A stretch of DNA of 21,035 nucleotides from an uncultured Acetatifactor sp. (lineage in GTDB: Bacteria; Bacillota; Clostridia; Lachnospirales; Lachnospiraceae), in contig CAJTPH010000019.1 in assembly GCA_910578215.1 (NCBI GenBank), forward strand, positions 52,783-73,817, read 5' to 3'. Position numbers and translations under genes: made by a program. The stretch's first letter is position 1, and each line of letters opens with the position of its first letter. Of the stretch, positions 1 through 7,882 are shown one piece after another. Below the pieces are notes generated by a model that did not search any database, had not been told where the DNA came from, and saw only the letters and a list, made by a program, of their open reading frames with translations.

Positions 1-2
1 TT

Positions 3-437
3 GCAGCCGCGCTTCACGGCTTTCTGCAGGAGGAGACCGCCGGGGGACGTCTGAGCGGGGAATATCTTCAGGCAGTCCGGGAGCAGAAGATTTTGGGCTT
101 CTTGAGCAGCGGGCTTGGATGGCGAATGTGGAGGGCACACAGGGAGGGAAGGCTCTACAGGGAGCAGCCCTTTGTTCTGGGCATCGACGCAAAGCGGCTG
201 GGCGGCGGCTTCCCGGACAGGGAGACGGTGCTGATCCAGGGAATTATCGACGTGTTCTTTGTGGAGGCGGACGGCCTGGTGCTTTTGGATTACAAGACGG
301 ACTCCGTCCGTTCCATGAAGGAGCTGTGGAATCGTTACGAGACCCAGCTGGACTATTACGAGGAGGCGCTTGTAAAGATTATGGGGCAGCCTGTGAAAGA
401 GAAAATACTGTATTCCTTTCATCTGGAGGAGTATTAG
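3..437 (+). CDS. addA: AddA helicase-nuclease, C-terminal fragment
   Basis: This is the C-terminal nuclease part of the AddA subunit of the AddAB (RexAB) enzyme, which resects double-strand breaks in Gram-positive bacteria. The frame is open from the left edge of the window, so the gene is cut by the window and not truncated in the cell. The visible 144 residues carry the RecB-family nuclease signature: a GIIDVFF strand with the metal-binding Asp, then LVLLDYKTD with the catalytic Asp and Lys, followed by the RYETQLDYYEEAL helix typical of AddA. It ends with TAG at 435. A TTG at 93 could be read as a start, but homologous sequence continues upstream of it. AddB would be expected further upstream, outside the window. 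Recognition is by motif only, without an alignment. Confidence 0.88.
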   Translation, partial: AAALHGFLQEETAGGRLSGEYLQAVREQKILGFLSSGLGWRMWRAHREGRLYREQPFVLGIDAKRLGGGFPDRETVLIQGIIDVFFVEADGLVLLDYKTDSVRSMKELWNRYETQLDYYEEALVKIMGQPVKEKILYSFHLEEY

Positions 438-470
438 AGCCATTTTTTCAATAAGAAAGGATGAACAAAA

Positions 471-2090
471 ATGAATGCTGAATCAAAAAACATACTGAAA
501 CGCTCCGCCGGCGTTTTGTTTACGGCGGGACTTGCCGTCTGCCTGGGGTCCGGCCTGAGTATCATTTATTTGGAGTGCATAAGGCTTTTGGCGGACAGTG
601 TTTTAACAAAAAATCCCAGCAGAATATGGGGCATATTTGCAGTATTTGCAGTGAGCCTGATTATATCAGCGTTGCTTCTCTGCGTCCAAAACAGTAAGTG
701 TTTGACAATTAAGCAAAGACTGATAGAATCACTGGAGCAAAATGCGATTGGCATCTGGCTTGGCTCAAATTATAAAAATAAGGAAAATACCGAAAAAATG
801 CTCCCGATTATCCGAAATGATATTTTTACCTATTCTGAGCAGCTTTCAGGATTTATGCTGAAAATTACAGGAACTGCCGTTTCCGTTATTCTGACAGGCA
901 TATATGTCATTAGTATTGAACCCAGGCTTTTGGTTTTGACCCTTTTCATATCCTTGGCGGCCATTTCAATAAGCGCCTACAGGGGAAGAAAGCTGCCGGA
1001 ACAGAATGAAAAGCTTTATTTTCATATGGGCGCGATTTATAATCACAATGCGGAGCTGGTACGAAATCGGGAGGCTGCCTATGTTCTCAACGGGGAAAGG
1101 GTTATCAAGCCCTATCAAAAGGAGATTGCAGACTATAAAATTGACCAGGCCAAAATTTTAGGAACCATGACAATGCAGAGAATTTTAGGCTCGGCAAACA
1201 CAATTTTGAATACCTGCATCATTCTGATTATCGGGGGATATGGGGTTTCCAAGGGCAGCATTGAAATCAGCGATTTAATAGTGCTTTTGTCGGCAGTGGG
1301 ATTTTTGACCAATACGCTGTATCAAATTCCCGCCTGTATTTCAGCTTATCAGCAGCTTAAGGGTATGGACAGCAGAATAAACACCTTGCTGACCTTACAG
1401 GTCGAAGCTTGCGATGGCTCTGAAGACATTGCAAAAATCAATTCAGTTTCGGCACAAAATTTAAGCTTTGCCTATGAAGATGGAAAAAGCCTCTTTGAAA
1501 ACATAAATTTAAACGTAAAATCAGGGGAATGCTTGATTTTAAACGGAGCGTCAGGCTGCGGCAAAACCACTCTGCTTAAAATTTTTGCAGATATCTTAAA
1601 GGACTACAGAGGAAATATAATCTATGACGGTAAAAATCTGAAAAATATCAAGGAAAAAGCCTTCTGGGATAGAATTTTATACTTAAGTCAGGAACCTCAG
1701 CTTATTTCAGGCACAATGAAGGAAAATATCACAATGTTTAAAGAGGCAGATGAAATGAAGCTCAATTATGCATTGGAGCAGGCAGGATTAAAAAAACTTA
1801 TTCCCAAATTGCAAATGGGGATAGACACCCCTGTTTCCATGCTGAATCTGTCCTCAGGAGAACAGCAGAGAATCTGTCTTGCCAGAGTCTTTTACGGGGA
1901 TTATGACGTAATCATTTCCGATGAAAGTTTGTCCGCGGTAGACCCTGACTCACGCAGGGAGATATTCGGAAAAATCCTTACACAACTGAAAGAAAAATCC
2001 CAAATACTAATTATGTCTTCACATACGGATTTTGATCATAATTCCCAAGGTTTTGTAAAAATTCTCAATATGGGAGGAAAAAATGAATGA
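471..2090 (+). CDS. ABC exporter half-transporter (TMD-NBD), first of an A+T-rich pair
   Basis: This 539-residue protein is a fused membrane domain and ATPase of the ABC exporter type. Six hydrophobic segments are visible at about 13-38, 52-72, 128-147, 152-170, 238-258 and 265-290. The ATPase follows with Walker A GASGCGKTT near 359, signature LSSGEQQR at 460, Walker B ending in D484-E485, and an H-loop SSHTD. All catalytic elements look intact. Start ATG 471 follows GAAAGGATG. Its stop overlaps the next gene by four bases (ATGA), so the two are translationally coupled and probably form a heterodimer. The substrate is unknown: exporters of this form move peptides, lipids or drugs, and no precursor peptide or peptidase domain is visible. 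The codons (AAA, AAT, TTA, ATA) differ clearly from the G+C-rich flanking genes, which suggests acquisition. Confidence 0.85.
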   Translation: MNAESKNILKRSAGVLFTAGLAVCLGSGLSIIYLECIRLLADSVLTKNPSRIWGIFAVFAVSLIISALLLCVQNSKCLTIKQRLIESLEQNAIGIWLGSNYKNKENTEKMLPIIRNDIFTYSEQLSGFMLKITGTAVSVILTGIYVISIEPRLLVLTLFISLAAISISAYRGRKLPEQNEKLYFHMGAIYNHNAELVRNREAAYVLNGERVIKPYQKEIADYKIDQAKILGTMTMQRILGSANTILNTCIILIIGGYGVSKGSIEISDLIVLLSAVGFLTNTLYQIPACISAYQQLKGMDSRINTLLTLQVEACDGSEDIAKINSVSAQNLSFAYEDGKSLFENINLNVKSGECLILNGASGCGKTTLLKIFADILKDYRGNIIYDGKNLKNIKEKAFWDRILYLSQEPQLISGTMKENITMFKEADEMKLNYALEQAGLKKLIPKLQMGIDTPVSMLNLSSGEQQRICLARVFYGDYDVIISDESLSAVDPDSRREIFGKILTQLKEKSQILIMSSHTDFDHNSQGFVKILNMGGKNE

Positions 2091-3688
2091 AAATGCTAAA
2101 CAGACTGAAATCCACAGCCATTATTTTAAAAAATCATAAGCTGAGGTTTGCGGCTTTGCTGACTGTATTTTCATTGGTATCCTTTGCGCTGCCTTTGGCT
2201 GCGCCCGTTATGATACAGTATATTATCGGCAACATAGAGCGTGGCATGGGTGTGACTCCATTGATGATTTTTTTGTTGATTTTGGCAACTTTATTCATGC
2301 TTATATTGGATTACATGATAAATGTATATGGAAATGTAATGTGCGCAAACCTTATTTACAGAGGCTCAGCGGATTTGTATAAGGACCTGTTTGCGTTGCC
2401 ATACGGTGAAAGAGAAGCAAAATACAATGATAAGGATTTGCTCCAGAATATTAAAGCATTTACTGATTCCGCTCTCTCTTTATGGGTTATGATTATCAGT
2501 TATGTAATCAGTGCGATCGTAATAGGCGCTTTATTGATTCTATCGATTCATGTACATTATACCGTTTCATTTTTTATTATCGCTCATATTGGTATAACAG
2601 TTTTTGCAGGCAAAAAAATCAATGGTATATCCGAAAAATATGCCTCCAGGCTCCAGGGTTTTGAAGCAGAAAAAAATAAAAATATCGAGGAGCTTATGTA
2701 TAAAGCAGATTTTATCAATATGAACAGCCTGCAAAGCATAATAGAAAGCCGTTTTGACCAAACCAGAAGGGATATTTTTCGTGTGCAGGGCGAACAGTTA
2801 AAGAAGAATAATTTTTATAGTTCCCTGCAAAAAGTAATAAGTGAAATGGTGAGCGGATTTATTTATCCTGTTTTAGGATTTTTGCCGGGCAGTGTAAAAA
2901 TATCAGGAGGGAATCTGGCTTCCGTTAAAAGTATTATTAAAGAATCAGGAAATCAAACGCAAAATATGCAGCAGATGGCGGCCTACATCCCATATAATAC
3001 CGTACCAATTGACAACGGTAAGGAACTTTTCAGCCTGAAAAGAGAAAAAAGGTCCCAAAATCAAGATAATAGCTGTGCCTTGGTCATTGACAGGTTATGC
3101 TTTGAAACAGAGGGCAGAAAAATTCTGTCGGATATAAATTTAAGTATAAATGAAGGGGAACATATTGCGATTATGGGTGAAAACGGCAGCGGAAAATCTA
3201 CATTGCTTCGCTGTATTATGGGTATGTATGTTCCCACATCCGGCAGTATAACGCTGTTTGGTAAATCCCCGGCAAACGATACTGAATTTTTTAGAGAGAA
3301 TGGTATTTTTTCCTATATGCCCGCCGATTCTCAGCTTTACGAAACGACCGTAGACGATAATATTTCAATGGGCAGTTTTAGTGAAATAAGCTTGGACAAA
3401 ATAAAAAATGCCACAGGGGTTTCTGATTTTTCAGACCGTGAAATATCTTCCGTATCCCAGCTTTCAGGAGGGGAGCAGCAGAGAGTCAATGCCGCCAGAG
3501 CTTTTTCCAACAGCAATGCGCAAATGATTCTTCTTGACGAGCCTACAGCGTCCTTGGACAGGGAGTACGCCGAACAGCTAATGAACTATATAAGAAGCAG
3601 CAGGGTTACGGTTATTTACACTACTCACCGTGAGGAAGAAGCAGCGTTTGCTGACAGGGTTTTTCATATTCCATTTTCCAGTTGTTGA
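2087..3688 (+). CDS. ABC exporter half-transporter, second of the pair, with an odd membrane domain
   Basis: This 533-residue partner of the preceding gene has a complete ATPase: Walker A GENGSGKST near 364, signature LSGGEQQR at 459, Walker B LLDEP with D484-E485, and an H-loop TTH. The membrane domain shows clear hydrophobic segments near 19-44, 58-78, 132-155 and 158-176, and a weaker one near 260. The place where helix 6 should lie reads SVKSIIKESGNQTQNM, which is polar. The protein is therefore either a degenerate partner or has an unusual topology. No frameshift is obvious, because the ATPase stays in frame. The start overlaps the upstream stop by four bases. A strong promoter for the next gene overlaps its stop codon, which marks the end of this transcription unit. 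Substrate unknown. Confidence 0.82.
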   Translation: MKMLNRLKSTAIILKNHKLRFAALLTVFSLVSFALPLAAPVMIQYIIGNIERGMGVTPLMIFLLILATLFMLILDYMINVYGNVMCANLIYRGSADLYKDLFALPYGEREAKYNDKDLLQNIKAFTDSALSLWVMIISYVISAIVIGALLILSIHVHYTVSFFIIAHIGITVFAGKKINGISEKYASRLQGFEAEKNKNIEELMYKADFINMNSLQSIIESRFDQTRRDIFRVQGEQLKKNNFYSSLQKVISEMVSGFIYPVLGFLPGSVKISGGNLASVKSIIKESGNQTQNMQQMAAYIPYNTVPIDNGKELFSLKREKRSQNQDNSCALVIDRLCFETEGRKILSDINLSINEGEHIAIMGENGSGKSTLLRCIMGMYVPTSGSITLFGKSPANDTEFFRENGIFSYMPADSQLYETTVDDNISMGSFSEISLDKIKNATGVSDFSDREISSVSQLSGGEQQRVNAARAFSNSNAQMILLDEPTASLDREYAEQLMNYIRSSRVTVIYTTHREEEAAFADRVFHIPFSSC

Positions 3689-3713
3689 CAAAAGAGCATG
3701 ATAGAGATATGAT
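3684..3713 (+). promoter_or_regulatory. Sigma-A-type promoter for the LRR protein gene
   Basis: A perfect -35 TTGACA (3684-3689) and a -10 TATGAT (3708-3713) are separated by 18 bases. The -35 overlaps the stop of the second ABC gene. Transcription would start near 3720, giving a leader of about 55 bases before the TTG start at 3777. Confidence 0.6.
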
Positions 3714-3729
3714 TATCAGACGGAATATT

Positions 3730-3750
3730 GTGAGATAAGAGGTATCTTAC
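3730..3750 (+). other. Small 5' leader stem-loop
   Basis: GTGAGATA (3730-3737) and TATCTTAC (3743-3750) can pair over eight positions including one G-U, around a five-base loop. It lies in the predicted leader of the LRR protein gene. No T-run follows, so it is not a terminator. It may stabilise the 5' end of the mRNA, or may be chance. Confidence 0.3.
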
Positions 3751-3776
3751 AACTAAGATTTAAGGAGGTTTCGACA

Positions 3777-5852
3777 TTGAAACGACAAATTCTTTCTATC
3801 GCATTAGGGTTGTGCCTGTGCATTTCTTCCCTGTCAGTGGCACACGCATGGCAGAAGGCCCCTGCCCTGCAGGAGAATGCTCTTACAGAGGAAGCCATAT
3901 CCGAGCTGGTCACCTGTGACAGTACGGTTCCCACACCTCAGGAAGTCTATGAGGCTATGATTGCCCTTCAGGATGACGACAGGTATAAGGAGGGAACGAC
4001 CTGGACTGACTATGAGCCTTATTCGGATTCGGCGGGATATTACAAGTGGAAGGGCGGAACTCTTGACGGGAAAAATATCAGTGCCGTGGGTTGTGTCGCT
4101 TTTGCCTTTATACTCAGTGACGAGGCATTCGGTTCGCTGCCTGCAAGCATGTACGCAGCCGGCGAATTTAATTATGAGGATGTGAAGGTTGGAGATATTC
4201 TGCGGGTACACTCTGACAGCCATACCGTAATTGTACTGGAGGTGAGCGACGCCGGCGTGATCATTGCCGAAGGAAATCTCAGCGGTAAGGTTCATTGGGG
4301 ACGGGCAATGTCCAGAAACGAGGTGATGCGTGACACCAGCCATTATATCACGCGTTACCCTAAGGATTATGTCCCGGAGACTGATCCCTCGGCCGATGAG
4401 CTGATGGATGAGAAGGCGCAGGGACAGCTTGGAGAACTTGAGTGGAAGTTGACAAAGGCAGGTACGCTTACCATCTCCGGCAGGGGAGCTATGCCCTCGG
4501 ATTTCGCCGGCCCCGCAGACCAGCCGTGGAACGATTACAGCGCCCGGATCAGGAAGATCATTATTGAGGAAGGCGTTACCACTATTGGTAAAAGTGCTTT
4601 TTACGGAAATGCAGCTCTCAGTGTAGAGATTCCCTCCAGCGTCACGGCGATTGGCAGCAATGCGTTCTACAAAAGTGGGCTCATATACGCCAGTATTCCC
4701 GGAAACGTGAAAACTGTCGGAGACAATGCCTTCCGTGAATGCTCAAACCTTACTTCCGTTACGGTTACGGAAGGAGTGGAAGTAATCGGTCAGCGCGCCT
4801 TTCAAGGCTGTGTAAAGCTTGCCTCCGCAGACCTGCCCGCCAGTGTTAAAGAGATGGGCGCCGGAGGATTTTATAACTGCACGGCGCTGATGAGCGTAAC
4901 GTTTGCTGCGGGCAACAGGAATACGGTAGCTATGGGTGAAAATCTGTTTACGGGATGCTGGTATCTGCATGAGGTAAAGCTGCCTGAAAAAATAAATTGT
5001 ATCAGCAGGGAGATGTTCCAGAAATGTATGATGTTTCCCGGCCTGGAAATTCCTCAGGGGGTGGAAATAATTGAGGAATCGGCATTTGCATCATCCGGAG
5101 TGGTCGCTCTTTTGATTCCGGACAGTGTAACAGACATAAATTCCGGTGCATTGACAGACTGTGTTTCTCTGACCACCGTATACTATACCGGAACCGAAGC
5201 TCAGTGGCAAAATATATGGAAAGCCAATAATGTAAAAGAGGCATTGGCAAATGTAACCATAAAATATGATTACGTCCCGACTGCCAGCCCGGAGCCGACA
5301 ACGAGCCCCAGCCCTTCTGCGGCGCCCAGCCCGGAGCCCGGAACAAGCGCAAGCCCGAGCCCCTCTGCGGCGCCCAGCCCGGAGCCCGGAACAAGCGCAA
5401 GCCCCAGCCCCTCTGGAACGCCCAGCCCGGAGCCCGGAACAAGCGCGAGCCCCAGCCCCTCTGTGACGCCCGGTCCGGAGGCTACTGCCAGCCCTGCGCC
5501 CGGCAGTAACAACGGTCAGAGCGCTGAAAGCAAAAATGCTTTTGTAGACGAAGTTGTAGATTTGATTACGGAAGCCGAAGAAGGAGGCACCATAGTAATT
5601 TCCAGGAAACAGGGCATCCACACTCTATCCAACAGCATGATGAAAGCCCTGCTGGAGCGCAGCGATGTGTCATTGGTCCTGGAATGCACCTATAAGGGTG
5701 TGGATTATAAGATAGTAATTCCTGCGGGAAAAGCCGTGGATAATAATATTCCCTGGTACGGCCCTTTGTATCTGGTTTCAATTTATGGAAACAGCATGTC
5801 CTCAGATATTGCGGACGGGTCAAAATTTCCTGCACAGAATATGATACCGTAG
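3777..5852 (+). CDS. Secreted protein: cysteine-peptidase-like domain, BspA-type LRRs, Pro/Ser linker
   Basis: A TTG start is chosen because TAAGGAGG lies just upstream and the first 24 residues form a good signal peptide ending AHA. Domains of the 691 residues: about 60-195, a CHAP/NlpC-P60-like fold with C106 in VGCVAFAF and H149 in SHTVIVLEV as candidate catalytic residues; about 205-500, BspA-type leucine-rich repeats (LRR_5) with repeated IG..AF..C..L/I.IP..V elements; about 501-580, a Pro/Ser/Glu/Thr linker containing three 16-residue repeats; about 585-691, a C-terminal globular domain that I do not recognise. There is no LPXTG motif, so the protein is likely released or held non-covalently. 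It has its own promoter and a downstream terminator, so it is probably monocistronic. Peptidoglycan hydrolysis is possible but not shown; the first domain could be non-enzymatic. Confidence 0.8.
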   Translation: MKRQILSIALGLCLCISSLSVAHAWQKAPALQENALTEEAISELVTCDSTVPTPQEVYEAMIALQDDDRYKEGTTWTDYEPYSDSAGYYKWKGGTLDGKNISAVGCVAFAFILSDEAFGSLPASMYAAGEFNYEDVKVGDILRVHSDSHTVIVLEVSDAGVIIAEGNLSGKVHWGRAMSRNEVMRDTSHYITRYPKDYVPETDPSADELMDEKAQGQLGELEWKLTKAGTLTISGRGAMPSDFAGPADQPWNDYSARIRKIIIEEGVTTIGKSAFYGNAALSVEIPSSVTAIGSNAFYKSGLIYASIPGNVKTVGDNAFRECSNLTSVTVTEGVEVIGQRAFQGCVKLASADLPASVKEMGAGGFYNCTALMSVTFAAGNRNTVAMGENLFTGCWYLHEVKLPEKINCISREMFQKCMMFPGLEIPQGVEIIEESAFASSGVVALLIPDSVTDINSGALTDCVSLTTVYYTGTEAQWQNIWKANNVKEALANVTIKYDYVPTASPEPTTSPSPSAAPSPEPGTSASPSPSAAPSPEPGTSASPSPSGTPSPEPGTSASPSPSVTPGPEATASPAPGSNNGQSAESKNAFVDEVVDLITEAEEGGTIVISRKQGIHTLSNSMMKALLERSDVSLVLECTYKGVDYKIVIPAGKAVDNNIPWYGPLYLVSIYGNSMSSDIADGSKFPAQNMIP
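5319..5462 (+). repeat. Three tandem 48-base repeats in the Pro/Ser linker
   Basis: Three in-frame copies (5319-5366, 5367-5414, 5415-5462) encode AAPSPEPGTSASPSPS or close variants. They are nearly identical in DNA, differing mainly in the first two codons and one CCG/CCC. Partial copies flank them on both sides. Near-identity in DNA points to recent expansion by slippage or unequal recombination, so copy number may vary between strains. Confidence 0.9.
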
Positions 5853-5944
5853 GCGGAATTGTACGGGCATATGGCATATGGCTGACTGTGTCCGGGATTT
5901 AACGGATCATCGGCTTGAATGAATGTACAAGATATTTTATAAGG

Positions 5945-5995
5945 AAACCGGATAAACTGTCAGTTGAGGTCTGTCAGCTTGTCCGGTTTTGTCTT
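5945..5995 (+). terminator. Rho-independent terminator after the LRR protein gene
   Basis: AAACCGGATAAACTG (5945-5959) pairs with CAGCTTGTCCGGTTT (5975-5989) with one wobble and one mismatch, around a 15-base loop. The stem runs into TTTTGTCTT. It lies about 90 bases after the LRR protein stop and separates that gene from the XRE regulator. Confidence 0.7.
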
Positions 5996-6042
5996 ATAGA
6001 AAAATTCAAGTATCTCTTTATGGTATGGGTGCTGCCGTGTGT

Positions 6043-6051
6043 GCTACAATT
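6043..6051 (+). promoter_or_regulatory. Extended -10 promoter for the XRE regulator
   Basis: TGCTACAAT matches an extended -10 (TGn plus TACAAT at 6046-6051). No good -35 is seen about 17 bases upstream. The position, 59 bases before the ATG at 6110, and the terminator just before it fit a separate transcription unit. Confidence 0.4.
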
Positions 6052-6109
6052 ATTTCAGAAAAAGCTTTTTCACAAAAAATAACGAATCAGAGACACAGGA
6101 GGGTAAATT

Positions 6110-6772
6110 ATGTTTAGCATGGAACAGATAGGGAAGAAGATCATCAATTTCAGAAAAGAGAAAAACATGACGCAGACGGAGCTGGCGGATATAATGAACG
6201 TAAGCTTCCAGGCAGTGTCAAACTGGGAGAGAGGTAACAGTATGCCGGATATTTCAAAGCTGCCTCAACTGGCGGAGCTTTTGGGCTGCTCGGTGGACGA
6301 GCTGTTAAATGAAAACGCAGGACTTCTGCAATCCGCCATAAAGGACGAACTTAAGGAATATGTGGAGAAGAACGACATAGCCAGAGAGGAGCTGGAGGTT
6401 GCCGTTTCCGTGTTGAAACCGGATCAGTTGGAACAGATTGCCGAGGGGCTCGTGAAAACAAAAGATCAGAATATTAATATTTTTTATCCCTTTCTTGATA
6501 ATAATACCCTGAGGGAGCTGGCAGAGCAGAAGATCGCCAAGGGAGAGGAAATTTGGGACATGCTGGCCTTTCTGGATAAGGATAGTATCAGAGAGTTTGC
6601 CATGCAGAGGGAGGAACAGGGCAAAACCGTGAAGGAATTCTATCCGTTTATGCAAAAGGATGATCTGAGGGAGCTGGCTGTGCAGAAGATTGCCAAGGGC
6701 GAGGAAATTCGGGACATGCTGCCCTTTCTGGGCAGCGATTTCCTCAGAATACTTGTTATGGGTAAGGAATAG
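6110..6772 (+). CDS. XRE-family regulator with 26-residue C-terminal repeats
   Basis: This is a 220-residue protein. Residues 5-66 are a typical Cro/CI-type helix-turn-helix (IGKKIINFRKEKNMTQTELA, then the SFQAVSNWERG recognition helix and a SVDELL end), so it should bind DNA. From residue 76 to the C-terminus it is built of units of exactly 26 residues: conserved positions fall at 102, 128, 154, 180 and 206, each unit resembling FL.kd.LRELA.QKIAKGEEI.DMLP. The second part has no known ligand or enzyme motif; it is predicted to be helical and may mediate dimerisation or protein binding. The ATG follows CAGGAGGGTAAATT. It stands alone between a terminator and the convergent thiT gene, so its targets cannot be read from context. 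Confidence 0.85.
   Translation: MFSMEQIGKKIINFRKEKNMTQTELADIMNVSFQAVSNWERGNSMPDISKLPQLAELLGCSVDELLNENAGLLQSAIKDELKEYVEKNDIAREELEVAVSVLKPDQLEQIAEGLVKTKDQNINIFYPFLDNNTLRELAEQKIAKGEEIWDMLAFLDKDSIREFAMQREEQGKTVKEFYPFMQKDDLRELAVQKIAKGEEIRDMLPFLGSDFLRILVMGKE
6335..6769 (+). repeat. Intragenic repeats with 78-base unit and 156-base duplication
   Basis: The 26-residue protein repeats correspond to 78-base units. At the DNA level the strongest match is between units two apart: the block starting GAGGGAGCTGGC at 6511 recurs at 6667 (offset 156) and stays near-identical for about 70 bases. This suggests an older 78-base amplification followed by a more recent duplication of a two-unit block. Confidence 0.75.
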
Positions 6773-6829
6773 CCGCCCGACAGGGGCTAAACAGGGTAAG
6801 CCGCCCCTCGGAAGGCCGTATGATTCCTG

Positions 6830-7534
6830 CTAATTGGATATATCGCAGCTTGTGGCAAGGGTTTTTATCCGGACGAAAGCATTTTTCACCGCCGGGATGG
6901 CCAGGATGGCGACGGTAGCCGCGGCCTCGGGCATGATGTAGGAGGCGTTGTAGCCTAAGGAGTAGGTGATAATGCCCAGGGGTGTCTGAGCAGGTGCATA
7001 GTGGGCAAAGAAGACGGCGCCGGACAGGAAGGCAAAGACATATCTTCCAAGCACGCCTGCGATGTAGCCCTTGAGCAGACCGTGCTTCTTTTCACTGAAG
7101 AAGCCGGAGAGTCCCAGGGCGCCGAAGGCGAGGGGATAATCAACCAGAAGCTGTATGGGGGAATAAAATTTGGGGTCGATCACAAACTGGAGCAGCCCGT
7201 AGGCGAAGCCTGTGAGCAGCCCTGCCTTTGCGCCGTACCAATAGCCGATCAGCACCACAAAGAGCATGCTGAATAAAGTGACGGAGCCGCCGAAGGGAAG
7301 GCTTATGGTGGGAATGAATTCGGATGTCACCATGGCCAGCGCCAGAGCGGCTCCGGAAAAAACAAGCTGCTTCGTCGCGGTTTTTGCCGTGCGCTTTGTT
7401 CTGGGGCGCAGCAGGATAGCAGCGGCGATGAGCGCCGCCATCAGTACCGCCACGGTGATAATTCCCGGGGTTGTGAGCTGGAAAATGTCTTCCTCCCAGC
7501 TGTTGGTGGTGGGAAATGCAAAAAAATCGAACAT
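6830..7534 (-). CDS. thiT: ThiT, thiamine-specific S component of an ECF transporter
   Basis: ThiT is the membrane protein that binds thiamine and works with a shared energy-coupling module (EcfAA'T), encoded elsewhere. The 234-residue protein is very hydrophobic, with family motifs GYWYGAKAGLLTGFAYGLLQF (98-117), PIQLLVDYPLAFGALGL (126-142) and a late GYNASYIMPEA (194-204), matching the loops and helices that form the thiamine site. The start is the ATG at 7534, preceded by AAGGAGG. Reading further upstream (to about 7699) would run through the structured leader and adds nothing ThiT-like. The N-terminal 50 residues before the first conserved helix are longer than in short ThiT proteins. Regulation is by the TPP riboswitch upstream. 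It stands alone without other thiamine genes and converges with the XRE gene. Confidence 0.88.
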   Translation of the reverse strand: MFDFFAFPTTNSWEEDIFQLTTPGIITVAVLMAALIAAAILLRPRTKRTAKTATKQLVFSGAALALAMVTSEFIPTISLPFGGSVTLFSMLFVVLIGYWYGAKAGLLTGFAYGLLQFVIDPKFYSPIQLLVDYPLAFGALGLSGFFSEKKHGLLKGYIAGVLGRYVFAFLSGAVFFAHYAPAQTPLGIITYSLGYNASYIMPEAAATVAILAIPAVKNAFVRIKTLATSCDISN

Positions 7535-7565
7535 AAAAAAATCCTCCTTTGTTTTGGCAAGGAGG
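7535..7565 (-). promoter_or_regulatory. Shine-Dalgarno-sequestering hairpin before thiT
   Basis: On the minus strand CCTCCTT (plus 7559-7565) pairs perfectly with AAGGAGG (plus 7543-7549), the ribosome site of thiT, across a nine-base loop. A run of seven U residues follows immediately. The hairpin could block initiation, act as a weak intrinsic terminator, or both, and is a good candidate for the riboswitch output. Confidence 0.55.
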
Positions 7566-7573
7566 GACAGCAT

Positions 7574-7636
7574 CGGGGCCTTCCGGGCTGGCGTCCCGAA
7601 TAAGACCCTGCAGGAAACCGAACCGCCCGAGCCCCG
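7574..7636 (-). other. Large G+C-rich hairpin in the thiT leader
   Basis: On the minus strand the segment at plus 7625-7636 (CGGGGCTCGGGC) pairs with the segment at plus 7574-7588 (GCCCGGAAGGCCCCG), apart from a small bulge, around a loop of about 36 bases. It sits between the riboswitch and the Shine-Dalgarno hairpin and may be part of the expression platform. No T-run follows it. Confidence 0.4.
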
Positions 7637-7735
7637 GCTGAATACGCCTATGGCTGCGGACAAATCTGCCGCATCTTGGAAAACCGTGCCGCCCGGCACT
7701 TATGTTTTGCAACAAAATCGGTATTTTCTCTGCGT

Positions 7736-7827
7736 GCTTCCCTTCGCCGGCATTGTCCGGATCAGGTAATGAGGGTTAGAAGCGTTTTTTTGCGCGCGCT
7801 TCAATCTCAGCGATGTGCTCCCCTAGC
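7736..7827 (-). promoter_or_regulatory. TPP (THI-box) riboswitch
   Basis: Read on the minus strand, the conserved core is present in order: AGGGGAGC, then GCTGAGA, a variable stem closed by GAAGCG/CGCTTC, then TAACCCT, ACCTGATCCGGACAATGCC and GGCGAAGGGA. Flanking GCT/AGC can close stem P1. This matches the thiamine pyrophosphate aptamer almost base for base. When TPP binds, thiT expression should fall. It lies about 200 bases upstream of the thiT start. Confidence 0.95.
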
Positions 7828-7882
7828 GGTATATTAGGTTTGTTTCCCGCGGGCAGTGAGCCTGCGGGGTGTTGATTTATTT

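Noticed and set aside
3689..3776. Small precursor-peptide gene for the first exporter pair
   Set aside because: No start codon with ribosome site gives a frame longer than a few codons before the LRR protein gene.
5002..5621. Minus-strand frames opposite the Pro/Ser linker
   Set aside because: They are repetitive shadows of the 48-base repeats in the secreted protein gene.
5915..5943. Promoter-like TTGAAT-17-TATAAG
   Set aside because: It would start transcription inside the terminator stem at 5945-5989; probably chance in A+T-rich spacer.
6773..6829. Bidirectional terminator between the XRE gene and thiT
   Set aside because: AGGGGC/GCCCCT can pair across a long loop, but there is no T-run in either direction.
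7535..7699. N-terminal extension of ThiT from an upstream start
   Set aside because: The added sequence translates leader hairpins; the ATG at 7534 has a strong ribosome site and fits the family start.
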